Source: Fasciolopsis buskii
Lineage: Eukaryota; Platyhelminthes; Trematoda; Plagiorchiida; Fasciolidae
DNA: 64,000 bases
Reading direction: 5' to 3'
Assembly: GCA_008360955.1 (NCBI GenBank)
Contig: LUCM01007180.1
Coordinates: 62,001-126,000, forward strand
Shown: one piece after another, positions 40,280-53,073 of the stretch
Numbering within the stretch: position 1 is the first letter of the stretch
Layout of the letters: each line of letters opens with the position of its first letter
Translations under genes and position numbers: made by a program
Notes under the pieces: generated by a model
Databases searched by the model: none
The model's input: the letters and a program-made list of their open reading frames with translations, nothing else
What the model was told of the DNA's origin: nothing

Positions 40280-43010
40280 ATCTGCCAACAACCCTATTTC
40301 ATTGGTATTATCCAGTACAATGAAGACAACACACGAGACTTTGATTCTGTGACACGGTCTTTATGTTGTCCGAGTGCGGATATCCATCTGGGTCCTACCA
40401 TTCAGTCTAGCAAAATGTTTTGATATTGCACCGATCAACTAATTACTTGACTATGCTTTTAGAATTGATTGCAAGAAACTTTGTGTGACACTTGTTGAGT
40501 CAATCAACAAGTGAGGAGAATTTTCACAAGAGAAGAGAAAACTCTCACCTTTCGGTTGGTTATCAGAAATAAACAAACTAATTGTCATAAATATTGTCAG
40601 AATGACTATTACTCTCATCTGCATCCGTCGACAACAAAACTTAGCACTTGCTAGGATGTCTAACACACGGTAACATCCCTAATTGTGGACTGATTGCAAT
40701 TTAATATACTTATTAAGCTCTTTGCAATTTCTCTGTACTGCTTTCATTTACAAGCTATAAGTCGCTGGGGTGTGTGGAGTTCCACTTCATTTGATTACTT
40801 CAAATCTTGAATTCCAGACTCTTCGAAGCTTTCGCTAGGAGTTTAAAGAGTGAATAAAAATAAAGCAAATGGGCTAGTACAGACAATTGCAAATTTATCC
40901 GAAGACATTCCTGGAGAGGTCAGAACTGTCCGCTGACACCGCCAAATATGGAATTTTGTTTTTTAGATTTAAACAAGAATTTCCGCAGTAAATTTCATGT
41001 AACTTCGTTTGCTAGTAAAAAACCTAGTTAACCTTGCACTGAGTTAATCCTTGGTCTCCATTTGATAACGTTTCCAGTGGATTACTCATATAAGTATATA
41101 GACACTATTATGGACAGTAATCGTACTCATATGTAGTTTAGTACTATTACTCTCCAATGCAAGTTAAAGATCGGTTAGTTTGAACCGAGTTTACAGAGTG
41201 CTACTGTTCACGCAGTGGAATTTTGTTTGTCTAAAGGGACCAAAGTCAACTAAATTTTAGATCAGTGTTGGTATTCCATCATTGGATAAATTTTTGATAA
41301 CAGTGGTCACTGTTTGGATTAATAACAGTTCAATTCCCATTTCGGTGAGTAGAAAAACGTAGCGAGTAATTTGATTGCTCATGCAACAAGTGTACTAATG
41401 ATGACTACAAACGTTCGTATTGATGAGATGTACACTTGCACCTGTACGTGTTCGAAGCCGTCACGTTTAATGTACACCTAGGAGAAGACCAATAAAGAGA
41501 TAAAAAGAGGAAACATTATGCAACGACTGAGACAAACACGTAGAAAATGTGACCAAGCATTAGATACCTGGAAAGGGATGGAAAAATAATTTACGTATAG
41601 AACACAATGATCTACGATTATCATGCATTGGATTCGGAAATAATTCGTGTGGAATCAAAGCATACAATTCACACTTATTTGCATATCGTTACAAATCCGT
41701 TAGCACGATTTCCTGACACGATAAGCTTTCCGGAGTTTTTTGTTAGTTTGCACAATTGTTCTTCTGAACGAGTACGAAGCCATATTGCCAGATAGTCTAA
41801 AGATTGGACAACGTGACATTTTGTTTCCAATCGTGTTTCAGCGAGATTTCCATAATGACAATACTGGTCAGTTTGAATTACCCCAAAAATATAAAGTCGG
41901 TTTGAGAAATCAGCACTTGGAACAGAAGATGAGAGGAATTCGTGAGCAGTCTATTATTCTGCATAATCCATGTGGGAATTTGCGGAAAATTCATGAATAC
42001 AATTATTTGCTTTTAATTCTTATTGTAGGGTGCATGAAACATCTTTAAAATGACTGATTTGATAAACGGTATTTCTGGTCTCCGACCGTTAACAGCAGCA
42101 TTTTCGGAGTGTAAGGGCCGATTAAAGTAAACAGCTTTTGAGTGAGTTTTTCGGGAGTTTTTACCAAAGTTTTGATACCATATGTGGAACAAATATATGA
42201 AAACAAATGGTGTTACTAATACACCATACATTTCTCGACAGCCCGTAGATCAGCAATCCGCATGTATCGTTTCCGAAATATCCCGCGAACGGCAAACTGG
42301 TGTCACATTTTTGAGATATAAGGAATCACCTGTGAATTGTTCAACCTTTCGGTGATGCTTTAATTAACCGTGGATGCACATTCGGGTACTGATTTTCGGG
42401 GATATTTCAGTTCACAATAGCCTATCCAAAATCTTGGCAAAAGAATCTGCAGTCAAACAGCGATGGGTTCAGCCAGTTTTCCGGAAACCACTGCTACTAC
42501 GACTATCACTAGGCGGACGAGTGTTAGACTATGGCCAACATCTTACGAAGCGTCTACTTTTACAAGGAAACGTGCTATTTTGGATATACAGTTAGTAAAA
42601 TTTCAGAAAGGAAGAGAAAAAATGAAGTGTTGCTGAATGAGTGTTCCGTGGAAAACTGAGTGGAGTTTCAAGTGTTAAGAGAAGTATGAAAAGAAATTAA
42701 AGAGGGCGAACCAGTCTTATGTACCCTTGTAAATTTATTTGTAAATTTATCTTCTTAGATCATCCGGCCTAATTTTTTCAGAACCACTTGAATAGATAAT
42801 TCAAATTAGCCTTTACATACACCTCTTGGGGGAGACTATTCCATTTTCATAAAACCAGACGACGTATTCTCAAATGGATAAAACCGGATTTAGCATATGT
42901 GATAATTTGATAACTATCAGTTAATGGTTTGGTGCCGAGAAATTGAAAAAGGTCTAAACGGGTAGGGAGCATGCGGTGTTTGGGGTACAGTGACTCAGAA
43001 AAACTGTAAT
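40280..43010. other. Intergenic DNA, nothing recognised
   Basis: No gene or repeat recognised. The plus frame at 41740-42048 (102 codons) is open but matches no family I know. Confidence 0.55.
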
Positions 43011-43019
43011 GGATTGCTG

Positions 43020-43330
43020 TCAAAAAGCCCTCCTCACTGAATTCCGAACCGGTGACGCACCCAACTACACTGCGTTCATTCCTGGAGTGTAAGCTGAGCA
43101 GGCTGGACGGGCCTTCACGGGCGCAGACTCTGGATCGTCGTTTTCCCGACAGGTTGCAGGAAGCCACCGAAATTACAATGCCATTGTACCAGTTAAACAG
43201 CAGATCTGGATCAGTGCGGCAGGATCGCAAGTGACTTGGATTATGTTATTAGGCCCCGGGCGACTCCGACCAACTTGCAAGGACCAAGACCATAAAAGCA
43301 TAAGGAGTGAATCCAGGTTTCAAAAGGGCG
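43020..43330. repeat. G+C-rich block, probable dispersed repeat
   Basis: A block clearly richer in G+C than its flanks, open on both strands (60 codons plus at 43052-43234, 127 codons minus at 42847-43230). Its composition matches the LINE relics more than the AT-rich background, so it is probably a fragment of a repeat or LINE untranslated region. No second copy exists in this window, so the family is not established. Confidence 0.3.
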
Positions 43331-43339
43331 GCAAAGATC

Positions 43340-45535
43340 AATTAGGACCGTTTTTGCTAGAGAAGTCTTTGAACAGCACCAACGACATCTGATTATAACA
43401 AGTAACTTATAAGTGGATACATCTATTCTTTGTTTTCCTGTCAAGTGATTCATTCTACAAAGAAGCACCGAATTTCTCAAGCCCAGATTGCTGTCTTTTT
43501 ATTACTTACCCTTTATCCCTTATCTGTATTCGCAATTGCAACTTTCGCTTTCAGGATAACCTTTAATAGTACTATTGTTTGCCAATTAAATAAAAATTTA
43601 TGCAGTATATCCTAATTGGACGACACTACTACCACGGTAGTTTTCCGACTGCTGACAGTTCTGTCAGAAACACAATTATCATTGTTGCACCGGAGAAGAT
43701 ATCCGGTGTTGAGGAGGATAATTATTTTATCGCCGCATGGATAAGGCTATAAGCAACCGGGCGTGATGAACATGCCAAGTTAAACCATCGCAAATACCCG
43801 TTTGTTTTATTTCTCCTAGATAAAATTCCTCCATAATTCACCGAACATGTCGTATTGTCTCTACTGGTTATTGCAAGCTTGGGCTTATCAGGTTTGTTAT
43901 TTCTATTTTCATGTCCGAAAAGTCATTCAGAATTGTCTCCCTCATGTTTTGTGAATTGAGTCACGCCATGCTCACACCATATTACGTTTGTTCTATTCGT
44001 TCTGACATTGTGAAGATGAATTTATTAGAAATGTGTATGAAAATCCGCAAGTGAATTTCAAGTGAGGTAATCGGCACTGAGACAGCCAATCTAATTTGTC
44101 CAATACGAGTGCAAGTAAGCATGCGAGGTTTTCCTATCCCGTTTGTAGCAGGTTAACAGAGCGTAGTGATTGATGCAGTGCATCAAAAGAGGATTGATAC
44201 TCACTGATTTGTTTCATGTGATTATTTCAAAATGGAAATTTCTATTCTGCAAATTACACAGATTAGTTATTGCAATGAATAAATTTCCAACTTCTGTAAA
44301 ATCAGTTAATTTCCTTACATAAACTTCGATTAGTGATGCAAAGCCAATAGGCGACGCAGTTTACATGTCTTAATTACTTTCAGTAGGATTATTATATTTT
44401 TGAAGGTTTTTTTATAAGATACGAACCTTCGTTTTGGTCAAGGAATTTCAAGAATGAAACAACGTTTTTACTTGGAATCAGCTAGTGAGGTGCAAAACTG
44501 TTAAAATAATAAGGGCACTATTTAACGATTTCCGCCTTTCCCAATGGTTATTGTGTGTAACTTCTGTTTCATGGAATTGTGTTGAATAGTAGAACCGTAG
44601 GGGATGATTCTAACCTTTGTACCAGTGGACGAACTCAAATGGTAGCAACAAAAACAATGGGCAACAAATGGTGGATTGTGCAAGAATCCTTGAAGATATT
44701 CTACAGGCCTAGGTTCGTTAGTCACATGCTCTAACAATAATGCGGTCAACTGGAACAGAAGAAGCATGAATGATGATATTCGATCTACAAAAATGGACGA
44801 GAAATTCGCCCTCCGGAGGAAAAATTGGATAGAACGGTAGTGTTCAGAGTGGAAAGAATTGACTTTGCGTCCAGGTTGCAAACAAGTGCAGCATAGATGA
44901 GCGACTGAATGCACAATTCACACTTAAGTTGTGCCCAAATAATCATAGGCGATCGAGGCGCTCTGTTATCTTATTCCCACTTTAATCACAATGGAGTGGC
45001 ACTTCACTCAAATTACATCGTGGTGACCTCTTCAAGCTCTTATGGAATTGAGATAACCTTAACTTACCATTATGAAATGCTGCGTAATGCGTGGGATATC
45101 AGAAGTCAAAAATTGTATACAGTGTCGGTGCAGCTACGTGTGAGCCAAATGTGGACAGGAAATCCAAACGGAGGATCACAATGATGAGGGATGTTCTAAA
45201 AGGAAAAAATATTGCCCCGCGACGTCACCTGACCACAGCCTAATTTCTTTCGTCCTGGTGACTGATTGATATACTGAGCAGAAAGAAGTTTTTAAGCTGG
45301 CATAAATAAACAAATAGTTGCCCGATATGAAACTGATTTTCCAAGGGGAATAATTTTGAGGCGGTATAGGATCTTTCCATCTTCAAGTATGTTCTTCTTG
45401 ACAATAAAAAACAATCTTCGAGTATGAGATGGGTTGAGGGTAAAATGGAAACCTCTGACAAGGACAACCTCATTTAGGTAAGAAATTCGAGACGATAAAA
45501 ACTAGTTGGATAAATCCAAGTGGTGCTGCGAAGGA
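43340..45535. other. Intergenic DNA, nothing recognised
   Basis: No gene or repeat recognised. The 130-codon minus-strand frame at 44522-44914 shows no known motif. Confidence 0.55.
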
Positions 45536-45590
45536 AGACAACAAATCACAACACAACTGATCTCAGGGTAAACAAATTACGGCGGAAGAA

Positions 45591-45625
45591 CGCATTTCGA
45601 AACTTTCGTCTTCTTTTGCAGTGAC
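45591..45625 (-). repeat. Possible short hairpin-GAAA motif
   Basis: On the minus strand, AGAC-GAAA-GTTT can form a weak 4-bp hairpin followed by CGAAATGCG. The same architecture (short stem, then CGAAAYG) is seen at 10079 and 38556, but flanking sequence is not shared. It may be a different retroelement tail or chance. Confidence 0.2.
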
Positions 45626-45659
45626 ATAACAATTCAGGCATAACACCGATTGCTGCAAA

Positions 45660-47240
45660 ACAAAAGGCATTGAACAAAGAAACTAAACCAACTTGTGAAC
45701 CGTAAAAGTAAGGACAAAAAATGAGATTTTAAACTGAGGTTTTTAACTTTAATTTGTTTAAGTACCAATGTGAGGCCAGAAGAGTGTACACTGATTGTCT
45801 CGTTTGTTTGGTGGAATACATTGCCCAGATTAGACAAACGAACGGTTCAGTCACTCTGCATTAGCACGCTGTGAGGTTGAAAGACAATAGATGATCAGAA
45901 CTTAAGTGTTGGTGGACGATTCTGTGCAATTAAATGCAAAGCCAAATGGGGTTGTTTTTTATTGTGGTTCAGAGAGAAAACCGAGTTGCGTACAAACAAC
46001 CTAGGTAACTATATCAACAGAGGTTAACTCACATAATAAACAATCCAAAAGTGTAACCAGCGTATTTTCGGAAGACAAACCTCTGTTTTGGATACACCCG
46101 AGAACTCGTACGTGTACACATTAATGTTGTGCATAATTCACAGTGAAAATCAGGAGGGGCACCGGATAACGTCAGATTAGGCAGTCACGCACAGCTTATT
46201 CATCGAAATGAACAGCCTCATGTGTCCCATTGAATTATAACAAAAGGATTAGGTTTACAGATCTCTCAGCGATAATGAAAGCCCTTGGATAACACAGTTG
46301 TTTTTACTGTTTGTAACACAAGCGACGGTGAACTAGTTACCCGGAAAATCGCTGAGCTAATTCTCCCATCGGTTTAGCGCCGTCGGAAATAATGATAATC
46401 TGTGCACCCAATATAAAAGGACCAATAGTACTGGATCGTTCACCACTTGGCATTATCAGGCCGAAATAGGTTTAGCTATTCGCCGTTTCCCAATCCAGAA
46501 GTTGAAAAATACAGATCCATTAGCATTCTATTTATTGGAGAACAGCATCTACTTTTTCGTCATTAAAATTTCATTTCCAAGCATAGTTAGAAAAAAACTC
46601 TATTGGTGCACGGTACATGAGCCGTTGACATAATCGAAATATCCACTTGGTCTGTTGTTCCTGATGTAACGTTTTAAAGTCTTAAAGACAAAATTATTAA
46701 TATTCCTCCACAGAAACTTTTTGCTGTTGATCAACGATGAGAGAGTTTTATCATTTGGATATAAACGGGAATCAGTATCTGAGTATGTGAACTGCTAGTG
46801 TCAGACGTCTGCATTCAGCCGTGAATCAGTGTTTCAGTCAGTTCAGTTTGCAAACCCATTAACCTTGCGCCAGTCTGCTGCGGTTTCAGTGCTACCTCGT
46901 AGCGTTATCTCATCAAGCAAAAAAATGACGGAGAAGAATGAGAGATCGCTGCACAATAGTAGGTTGAGAAACCATACAGAAGAAAGGTTTCTAACGCAGA
47001 AACACTATTGACTATGACGCTGAGCCATATTAATTATTGTCTCCGATCATCGCTTCGGGAATCTCTTGGATCCCAAACTGGCAGTATAAATGCACTTATA
47101 AGAACCAGTCCACGGGCCACTCCGAACCGTTCTTGCCCAGAAAAATAACGTACAACCAGAAAGGCTTTCTGTGGAAATGTGAAGCACATGTCCCAACTAA
47201 TGTAACCTATTCTGATTCAATACTTCCTTTAATGACTAGA
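45660..47240. other. Intergenic DNA, nothing recognised
   Basis: No recognisable gene. The minus strand near 46330-46390 has a weak TTAGCTCAG-type A-box resemblance without a B-box; I do not call it. Confidence 0.5.
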
Positions 47241-47252
47241 CCCTAGGATTCA

Positions 47253-48300
47253 TTACCGTAGACCTGACTTCTGAATTATTAATGAAATTCTCGCACTGTA
47301 TTCTGCAAGTACTACAAAGATACCGGCGATCACACACCGGTCTCCGCATATCTTCCTATCTGAACGACCACGTCTCGGTGCAGCAGAGTAATACCGATTC
47401 ACTGCTGTCGTGTGTGCTTGACCTTTAATCGATAACCAGATGTCACGTCCACACCACACATACCTCAAAGTAGAAAATAAACTGGGCGTTTTATGTGCTT
47501 GCAGACTCTTTTTCCAATACAACATACTTGGGTCTTCACTCGACACCACATTCTACGTCGGACAGGCTTATGTTTTAGCAAATATTAGTGCCGCTATCCT
47601 CACATCACTATAGGGCTATCGTTAAAATCATCATAATGACAACGGTAAAAATAAAATATAAAAAGGAGCAAAACTGGCGAACATCACTTCTCGTGGTAAA
47701 TTCGAGTGAATCACTGTTATAGGAGCAAACTCGGATTCGGTTGTCAGTATACAGAGATTCGAGTGGTGAAATGAATTTCTCTCGCACGCCCTTCAGTGTG
47801 AGACAGTGTCAAAGTACACCACGGTTGACTGAGTCGAAAGTAGCCTTCAAAGCAGGAAAGACAGGAAACATGGGTCTACGGAACAGGTGTCTACTTTCTA
47901 AATCTTCCTCAAAATGAAAACTTGGTCAATAAAACCACGACCGGGTCAGTAACATGCTTGGTTCTCACACACATCCATCGCGAGTTCTAACTAATCGGCA
48001 GAGGATACTGCCAGCAAGCACTCTGAGGTTTTAAAATCAGGGTATATAATCCTTCTCGGTAATTGGCACAACCGTAGATTCACACCAGTCCAAAGGGATA
48101 TGTAGTTCTGCCCAGATTGATCCCAGGAGTTTCGTTGACCTCGGCGTCAGCGCCTTGTTGCCATCCTTCAAGAAGGATAGCGAAAATTCATCTATTTCAC
48201 TTGCCTTATGCTTTGCAGGAAGCCCATCTTCCAGATCACCTCCATTTCAGATCGAGGATTGGTATCCACTAGCGTTGGTTCACTTTCAGACACAAAAGAA
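47253..48300 (-). pseudogene. RTE-B reverse transcriptase, internally deleted
   Basis: RT and C-terminal region. PGRGFIDQVFILRK (about 47900-47950) leads into motif A (ALKATFDSVN, about 47830-47860; the catalytic Asp of FD is kept but the preceding LD is lost). FISFHHSNLCILTTES and APFYILFL (about 47640-47760) correspond to the region up to S-P-F-L-F-N. The frame then passes over the expected YADD position straight into the C-terminal DIWLSIKG region (47253-47549), so the catalytic YADD has been deleted. Confidence 0.75.
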
Positions 48301-48338
48301 ATGCCCACCCTGGCTGCCGACCAACTAAACTGCGTCCT

Positions 48339-48617
48339 TCAGTGTTCTGTCCAACGCTTCAGCCGACGCTCCTGAGAGTGAACCGGTGTGCCGCCGAAGT
48401 CCTTAATCATCTCGCTTAAACTGGGCTTCCATAAACCAGTATTCCTGATCAGCTGGTAAAGATTACCGACAGCCACAGCCTTTTCCATTTCCTTACACTT
48501 TTCTATCCACCACTGCTCTCGGTCATTTCTCATACTTCTTGTCAACTGACGCCTCGGAGATCTGTATGTGTGGTTATATGTTGCATCTGGAGCGGCGGAT
48601 CTTCGAGCATCAAACAA
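48339..48617 (-). pseudogene. RTE-B endonuclease-RT linker
   Basis: A 92-codon open stretch, the longest well-conserved block of relic B. It carries RRQLTRSMRNDREQWW, EMEKAVAVGN, YQLIRNTG and HSQERRLKRWTEH, the conserved basic and Trp-rich linker between endonuclease and RT in flatworm-type RTE elements. Its intactness over 92 codons contrasts with the broken flanks and probably reflects chance, not selection. Confidence 0.8.
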
Positions 48618-48959
48618 ATCAACTGAGATCGAAGATATCCATTTTTACGTGGCAAGCAGTCCCAGGAAGCAGTTTCCAATGGATACGGTCTTCATTGATC
48701 TTATCCCAGTTTTCATTCGGATCTTGGTCATTGATGTCGACGAATGTCGCGTAGAATAAGCTGTGCCGAACATGTGGCTTTTGTGCTGGTGTGACTGCAG
48801 GCTAGGCGCAAGCAAAGGTGAGCTGGGTCAACAGGTATGGACGGGAATGATCAATAATCCTCGAGTGACCCATACCACCGTTTTCCGATGATAATGTTGG
48901 CAATCTGGGTTTAAGGCTGTGAAAGCAAAGGAGGAAACCAAGTGAGCCGTTGTTGTTTT

Positions 48960-49600
48960 TTTGACAAAAAATGTGTTCATCAGAAAAAGCTTGTAGTCAG
49001 AGCTCGCTTGAATGAGACGGTTTTCGTTGTCTGTCCCACTGTCCGGAACAGAAAATCGGCCTTCGATATTCCACCACGTTTCCGCTAAGTAGCCGATTTG
49101 GTGTTAGACGCAACAGCAAAGACCACAACATCTGTTGAGCGTGCACCACGGAGTAATCGAGAAAAATACAGCTAGAACTCGTCCTTCGCCTCAGGAGAGC
49201 TGCAATCAAATAGCCCATGCGAAAACACGACGAATAAACAAGGACGCTTTAATCAGCTGTTATTTGCAAGTACAGAACAGTCAAACCAAATTGCATGCAA
49301 GCAACTGATGACTGAGACCCATTCTAGCAGTGTACGCTCCTTCCATGGTCGGAGCGGTCCCAGGGCCAGCCTGATCACAAGCGCTCGAAGCCGGATCACC
49401 TGACGCTCGAAGAGTAAAGCGAAAGGTCAAGGTTGCATCTGGACTACCATGAGTGATCACGAAAATGGAATGCCGCATGCGGATTTCGAAGATACAACAT
49501 GCATTTGCTTAAAAAGTTTGACGAGTTCTACCTAGGGCAGATTATTGCCCTATTTTGGTGAGTGTGCGGACATTAAAGGCACCCAAATGTGACATGAACA
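48960..49600 (-). pseudogene. RTE-B endonuclease, broken
   Basis: Apurinic/apyrimidinic-type endonuclease of relic B, which would nick target DNA for target-primed reverse transcription. AFNVRTL marks the N-terminus; further blocks are LRASGDPASSA, SSDYKLFLMNT and GRFSVPDSGTDNENRL. The expected GDMNAQ block appears only as shifted remnants in the 48997-49218 frame. Two adjacent stops follow KIGQ soon after the start. The 49281-49478 frame shows the mid part. Confidence 0.8.
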
Positions 49601-50263
49601 CTTAGGTTTCTGTAATACTTGCAGATCATTTAACCTCCTTCTCCTAATGCTGACATCAGGTCCGTCCGTCAATCCGCAGTTCCTCGTAGCAACTTGCCTG
49701 GTCCCTATGTCGGAAGAACGAAATCTAGAAAGATTTCCTGCAAAAATTATGCTGAACGTAATTGAGCCATTGGTACTTCCTGGCCGCCCACGTCGCAGAA
49801 GGGGGGTTTCTGTGAGAACTCTAATTGGAGCCTTTGACACAAGGCGGTGGGCCGTTAACTCCGCACGGGAACGTGAAGCAAGCTTCTGGTTATCGAAACC
49901 CACCCTGCTCGAAACAATGGACAGCGCAGTCCCGATTTCGCAGCCTGACGACCGATGCAATAAGGAATTCATTGTCTGTGCTATACACAGAACGTTTTGG
50001 ACAAATAGTGCCATTAAACAAGGGAACGCTCAGAGTTCCCAACCAAAGCCTTTAATTCTAACAAGAATCTGACCACAAGGCAACGAGGAGTGGCTGAGTA
50101 GAAACCCATCTGCTTGAATCAGTTACTTTTCCGCTCAGATTTCAGCTTGCTTTGTCAGCCAAAATCAGCCCCAACATGAAGGACCAGAAAACTATTCCTT
50201 CAGGACTCTACCCGTTGATTTTCTACACATGATTGTAACCTCGGCTTGAGTTCAGCTCGTCGA

Positions 50264-50317
50264 GTCATAAAGACATGCAAGCCGTCATACCACGTCTAGG
50301 TGCGGTGTCTTTATGAC
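50264..50317. other. Perfect 12-bp inverted repeat
   Basis: Arms GTCATAAAGACA (50264-50275) and TGTCTTTATGAC (50306-50317) are exact reverse complements around a 30-base loop. It lies about 245 bases upstream of the start of RTE relic B in the element's own orientation. It could be a hairpin in the element's 5' region, the termini of a tiny MITE, or coincidence. Confidence 0.6.
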
Positions 50318-50399
50318 CATAGAGCAGGATTAGAGCAAGGAAGTTCCTGAATGCAGTAAATCAACCCGTCAGGATATTCGGATACACCTGCAAAACTGC

Positions 50400-51870
50400 A
50401 GCGAAATTTCGTGCAACTTTTAGACCCGAAAATTCAATCGGACATTTTGAACAACAATACCAAACTCACCGTTCAGTCTCAAAGTCCTACAAACTTGTGC
50501 ACTTTAGGAGTAAACGAGTTCATGTAAAAGTTATAAAATAGAAAAAATAGAAAGGCATTTTAGAACCAAATGGAATCATGGAAGGTTTGTTCTAACAGCC
50601 CTATTTTCTGAAGTACACTTCTTTCTGAATTGCCGGAAGTAATGTCATAAATTGGGAAGAAGACCTACGGATGCAATAAGCTAGAATATAGAGAAACAGC
50701 TAAGAAGAGCAAAAAGGAACTGTTCTTGCGAAAACTGAACAATGTGGGAGAATAAGTGGCTTTCGGAAACAGATGTTACCGGGACGGGAATGACAGAATG
50801 CCCCGTTGACAGCAAGGGTGCAAAAATCGAATCTGTCAATTTCTAGTTTACCGGATACATGTTTCACTTCAATGAGCAGAATTTTGACGCTGATTAACAG
50901 CTTTATGGAGTTGAATTTTCTGTTTTTCCATAAACAATGGTATATTTTACACCATTTGCTTACTGTTTAAAAATCTGATAATCTCAATCGGGTTTCATTG
51001 CACTGAATTAGCAAATGTTTCTGCATCAATACTGGAGGATCGTTAATGGCGGCAGGTTGATTATGGAAGACTTACAAAGCGTTGTAAGCTGCGGACAGTG
51101 GTTGTGAGTGGTGGCTATAGAATTGCGGGATTCGGATAAAATGTAATGGAAAACAATGCAGTGGGTGCAGTGGCGTGTCTCATACTAGAAATGAGATAAT
51201 TGGTGTTATATTCCATGTTTACGCCCTTTCGGAAACTTGGAAAATATCTTATTTAATTAAAATATGTTCAAAAATGGTAAGTCTTGAGTGTAGTTCTCAA
51301 AGTTGGCAAATGTAGTTCTGACCACTTATGGGACACCTGCCAGGGCAACTAAATCCAACAGTATCAAACAATTTCTTGGCCGTCAGCTGACGCAGGAATC
51401 ATTGTATTTTATTGTGTAGACTTTTGCGAACGAAAAAATAACGGATTTCAGTCAAAAACATGGGATGAAAATTGGAAAATAAACTTACACTCTTCACCTT
51501 GTGAAAATGTGAAAACAAACACCGAGGAATGACCAGAACATATTACGTTGGTCAGGAAATAGTCTGAAACACGGTCACGGTTGGTCAAGATTCGTTCTAA
51601 AATGCTACCATGGAGTTCCTATGGATATTTATTCTAATTAATACGAATGGTAAATTTGGGTAGCGTTGAAATATGAGGGCGGAAGTTGAAAGATCGTTGT
51701 GCAGAGGATGCGTGGGATCTGAAAGAATTTTGCGAGCAAATTTTCCACATCCGAATAGCTACTGATCACATCAATTGAAGAACAACTCAGTCAGAGGTAT
51801 GAAAAACATATCCCCCGGCGGATAATTATATGGTCTTTTTTAAGGAAGCCTGCAGAAATAATGTGAAAAC
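50400..51870. other. Intergenic DNA, nothing recognised
   Basis: No gene or repeat recognised. Open frames longer than 60 codons are absent here. Confidence 0.55.
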
Positions 51871-51927
51871 TATAATGAATGAATGGAAAAGAGCACTATG
51901 CTGCAAAACGGCAGATGGTGATTAGTT

Positions 51928-52300
51928 TCACCTTGAATCTTGGATGTGCTTAGATTTGAACCAGCTTGTGCAGAGAAATCGTGGATGGAAGATGGACTGT
52001 TGGAAAACTTGGAAAGGATTGTTGTTACAGACGGCTTGAGAGGAGGCAAAATCATCAGCATACCTAAACAGTCGATAGGCAGAGTTAGTTGACAAGTGGC
52101 TAAAATCAGTAGAAAAAAGAAACGGTTGAAGAACAGCACCCAGAAGCACGCCTGAGTTGTTATTCAACGGTTTTGAACATTTATTGTCCATTCATGTGGA
52201 CAGGATTTGCCTAATAAAATAATCAGACAGCCATGCTAATACAGGTCTGCGACAACCAAACGTTTCCATTTTGTGAAGTAGAAAAGACCGTGGGACCGAA
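51928..52300 (-). pseudogene. LINE RT palm with YADD, broken
   Basis: RT palm of LINE copy 2. The motif A tail (FDSVPRS) leads to LAWLSDYF, a stop, then GVLLGAVLQPFLFSTDFSHL (the V-P-Q-G-x-V-L-x-P-F-L-F block, with P-Q-G lost) and FRYADDFASSQ (catalytic Asp-Asp at about 52050). The following residues (FQQSIFHPRF and SKHIQ) recall the N-x(2)-K-C-K-x(2)-I region. The strand ends in unrecognised sequence below about 51900. Confidence 0.75.
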
Positions 52301-52323
52301 TCAAATGCGGAAGAATAGTCCAG

Positions 52324-53073
52324 NNNNNNNNNNNNNNNNNNNNNNNNNNNNNNNNNNNNNNNNNNNNNNNNNNNNNNNNNNNNNNNNNNNNNNNNNNNNN
52401 NNNNNNNNNNNNNNNNNNNNNNNNNNNNNNNNNNNNNNNNNNNNNNNNNNNNNNNNNNNNNNNNNNNNNNNNNNNNNNNNNNNNNNNNNNNNNNNNNNNN
52501 NNNNNNNNNNNNNNNNNNNNNNNNNNNNNNNNNNNNNNNNNNNNNNNNNNNNNNNNNNNNNNNNNNNNNNNNNNNNNNNNNNNNNNNNNNNNNNNNNNNN
52601 NNNNNNNNNNNNNNNNNNNNNNNNNNNNNNNNNNNNNNNNNNNNNNNNNNNNNNNNNNNNNNNNNNNNNNNNNNNNNNNNNNNNNNNNNNNNNNNNNNNN
52701 NNNNNNNNNNNNNNNNNNNNNNNNNNNNNNNNNNNNNNNNNNNNNNNNNNNNNNNNNNNNNNNNNNNNNNNNNNNNNNNNNNNNNNNNNNNNNNNNNNNN
52801 NNNNNNNNNNNNNNNNNNNNNNNNNNNNNNNNNNNNNNNNNNNNNNNNNNNNNNNNNNNNNNNNNNNNNNNNNNNNNNNNNNNNNNNNNNNNNNNNNNNN
52901 NNNNNNNNNNNNNNNNNNNNNNNNNNNNNNNNNNNNNNNNNNNNNNNNNNNNNNNNNNNNNNNNNNNNNNNNNNNNNNNNNNNNNNNNNNNNNNNNNNNN
53001 NNNNNNNNNNNNNNNNNNNNNNNNNNNNNNNNNNNNNNNNNNNNNNNNNNNNNNNNNNNNNNNNNNNNNNNNN
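52324..53073. other. Assembly gap of 750 N
   Basis: 750 consecutive N. The two edges match positions 15133 and 16486 of LINE copy 1, which are separated there by 1352 bases. If the copies are colinear, the real missing sequence is about 1.35 kb, not 750 bases. Frames spanning the N run are artefacts. Confidence 0.99.

Larger units (their letters stand above)
47253..50020 (-). mobile_element. RTE-type LINE relic B, near full length
   Basis: The most complete transposon in the window, about 2.77 kb read from 50020 down to 47253. In order: endonuclease start HLGAFNVRTLT (about 49560-49593); an endonuclease mid-block with LRASGDPASSA (about 49400); GRFSVPDSGTDNENRLIQ then LFLMNTFF (about 48965-49065); a linker with MRNDREQWWIEKCKEMEKA and RRLKRWTEH (48339-48617); the RT palm with ALKATFDSVN and LKGVREKFI (about 47770-47870); then FSTLRYVW-x(3)-DIWLSIKG (47253-47549). 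The YADD segment between the palm and this last block is missing, about 100-130 residues shorter than expected. Stops and frameshifts throughout show it is inactive. Confidence 0.9.
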
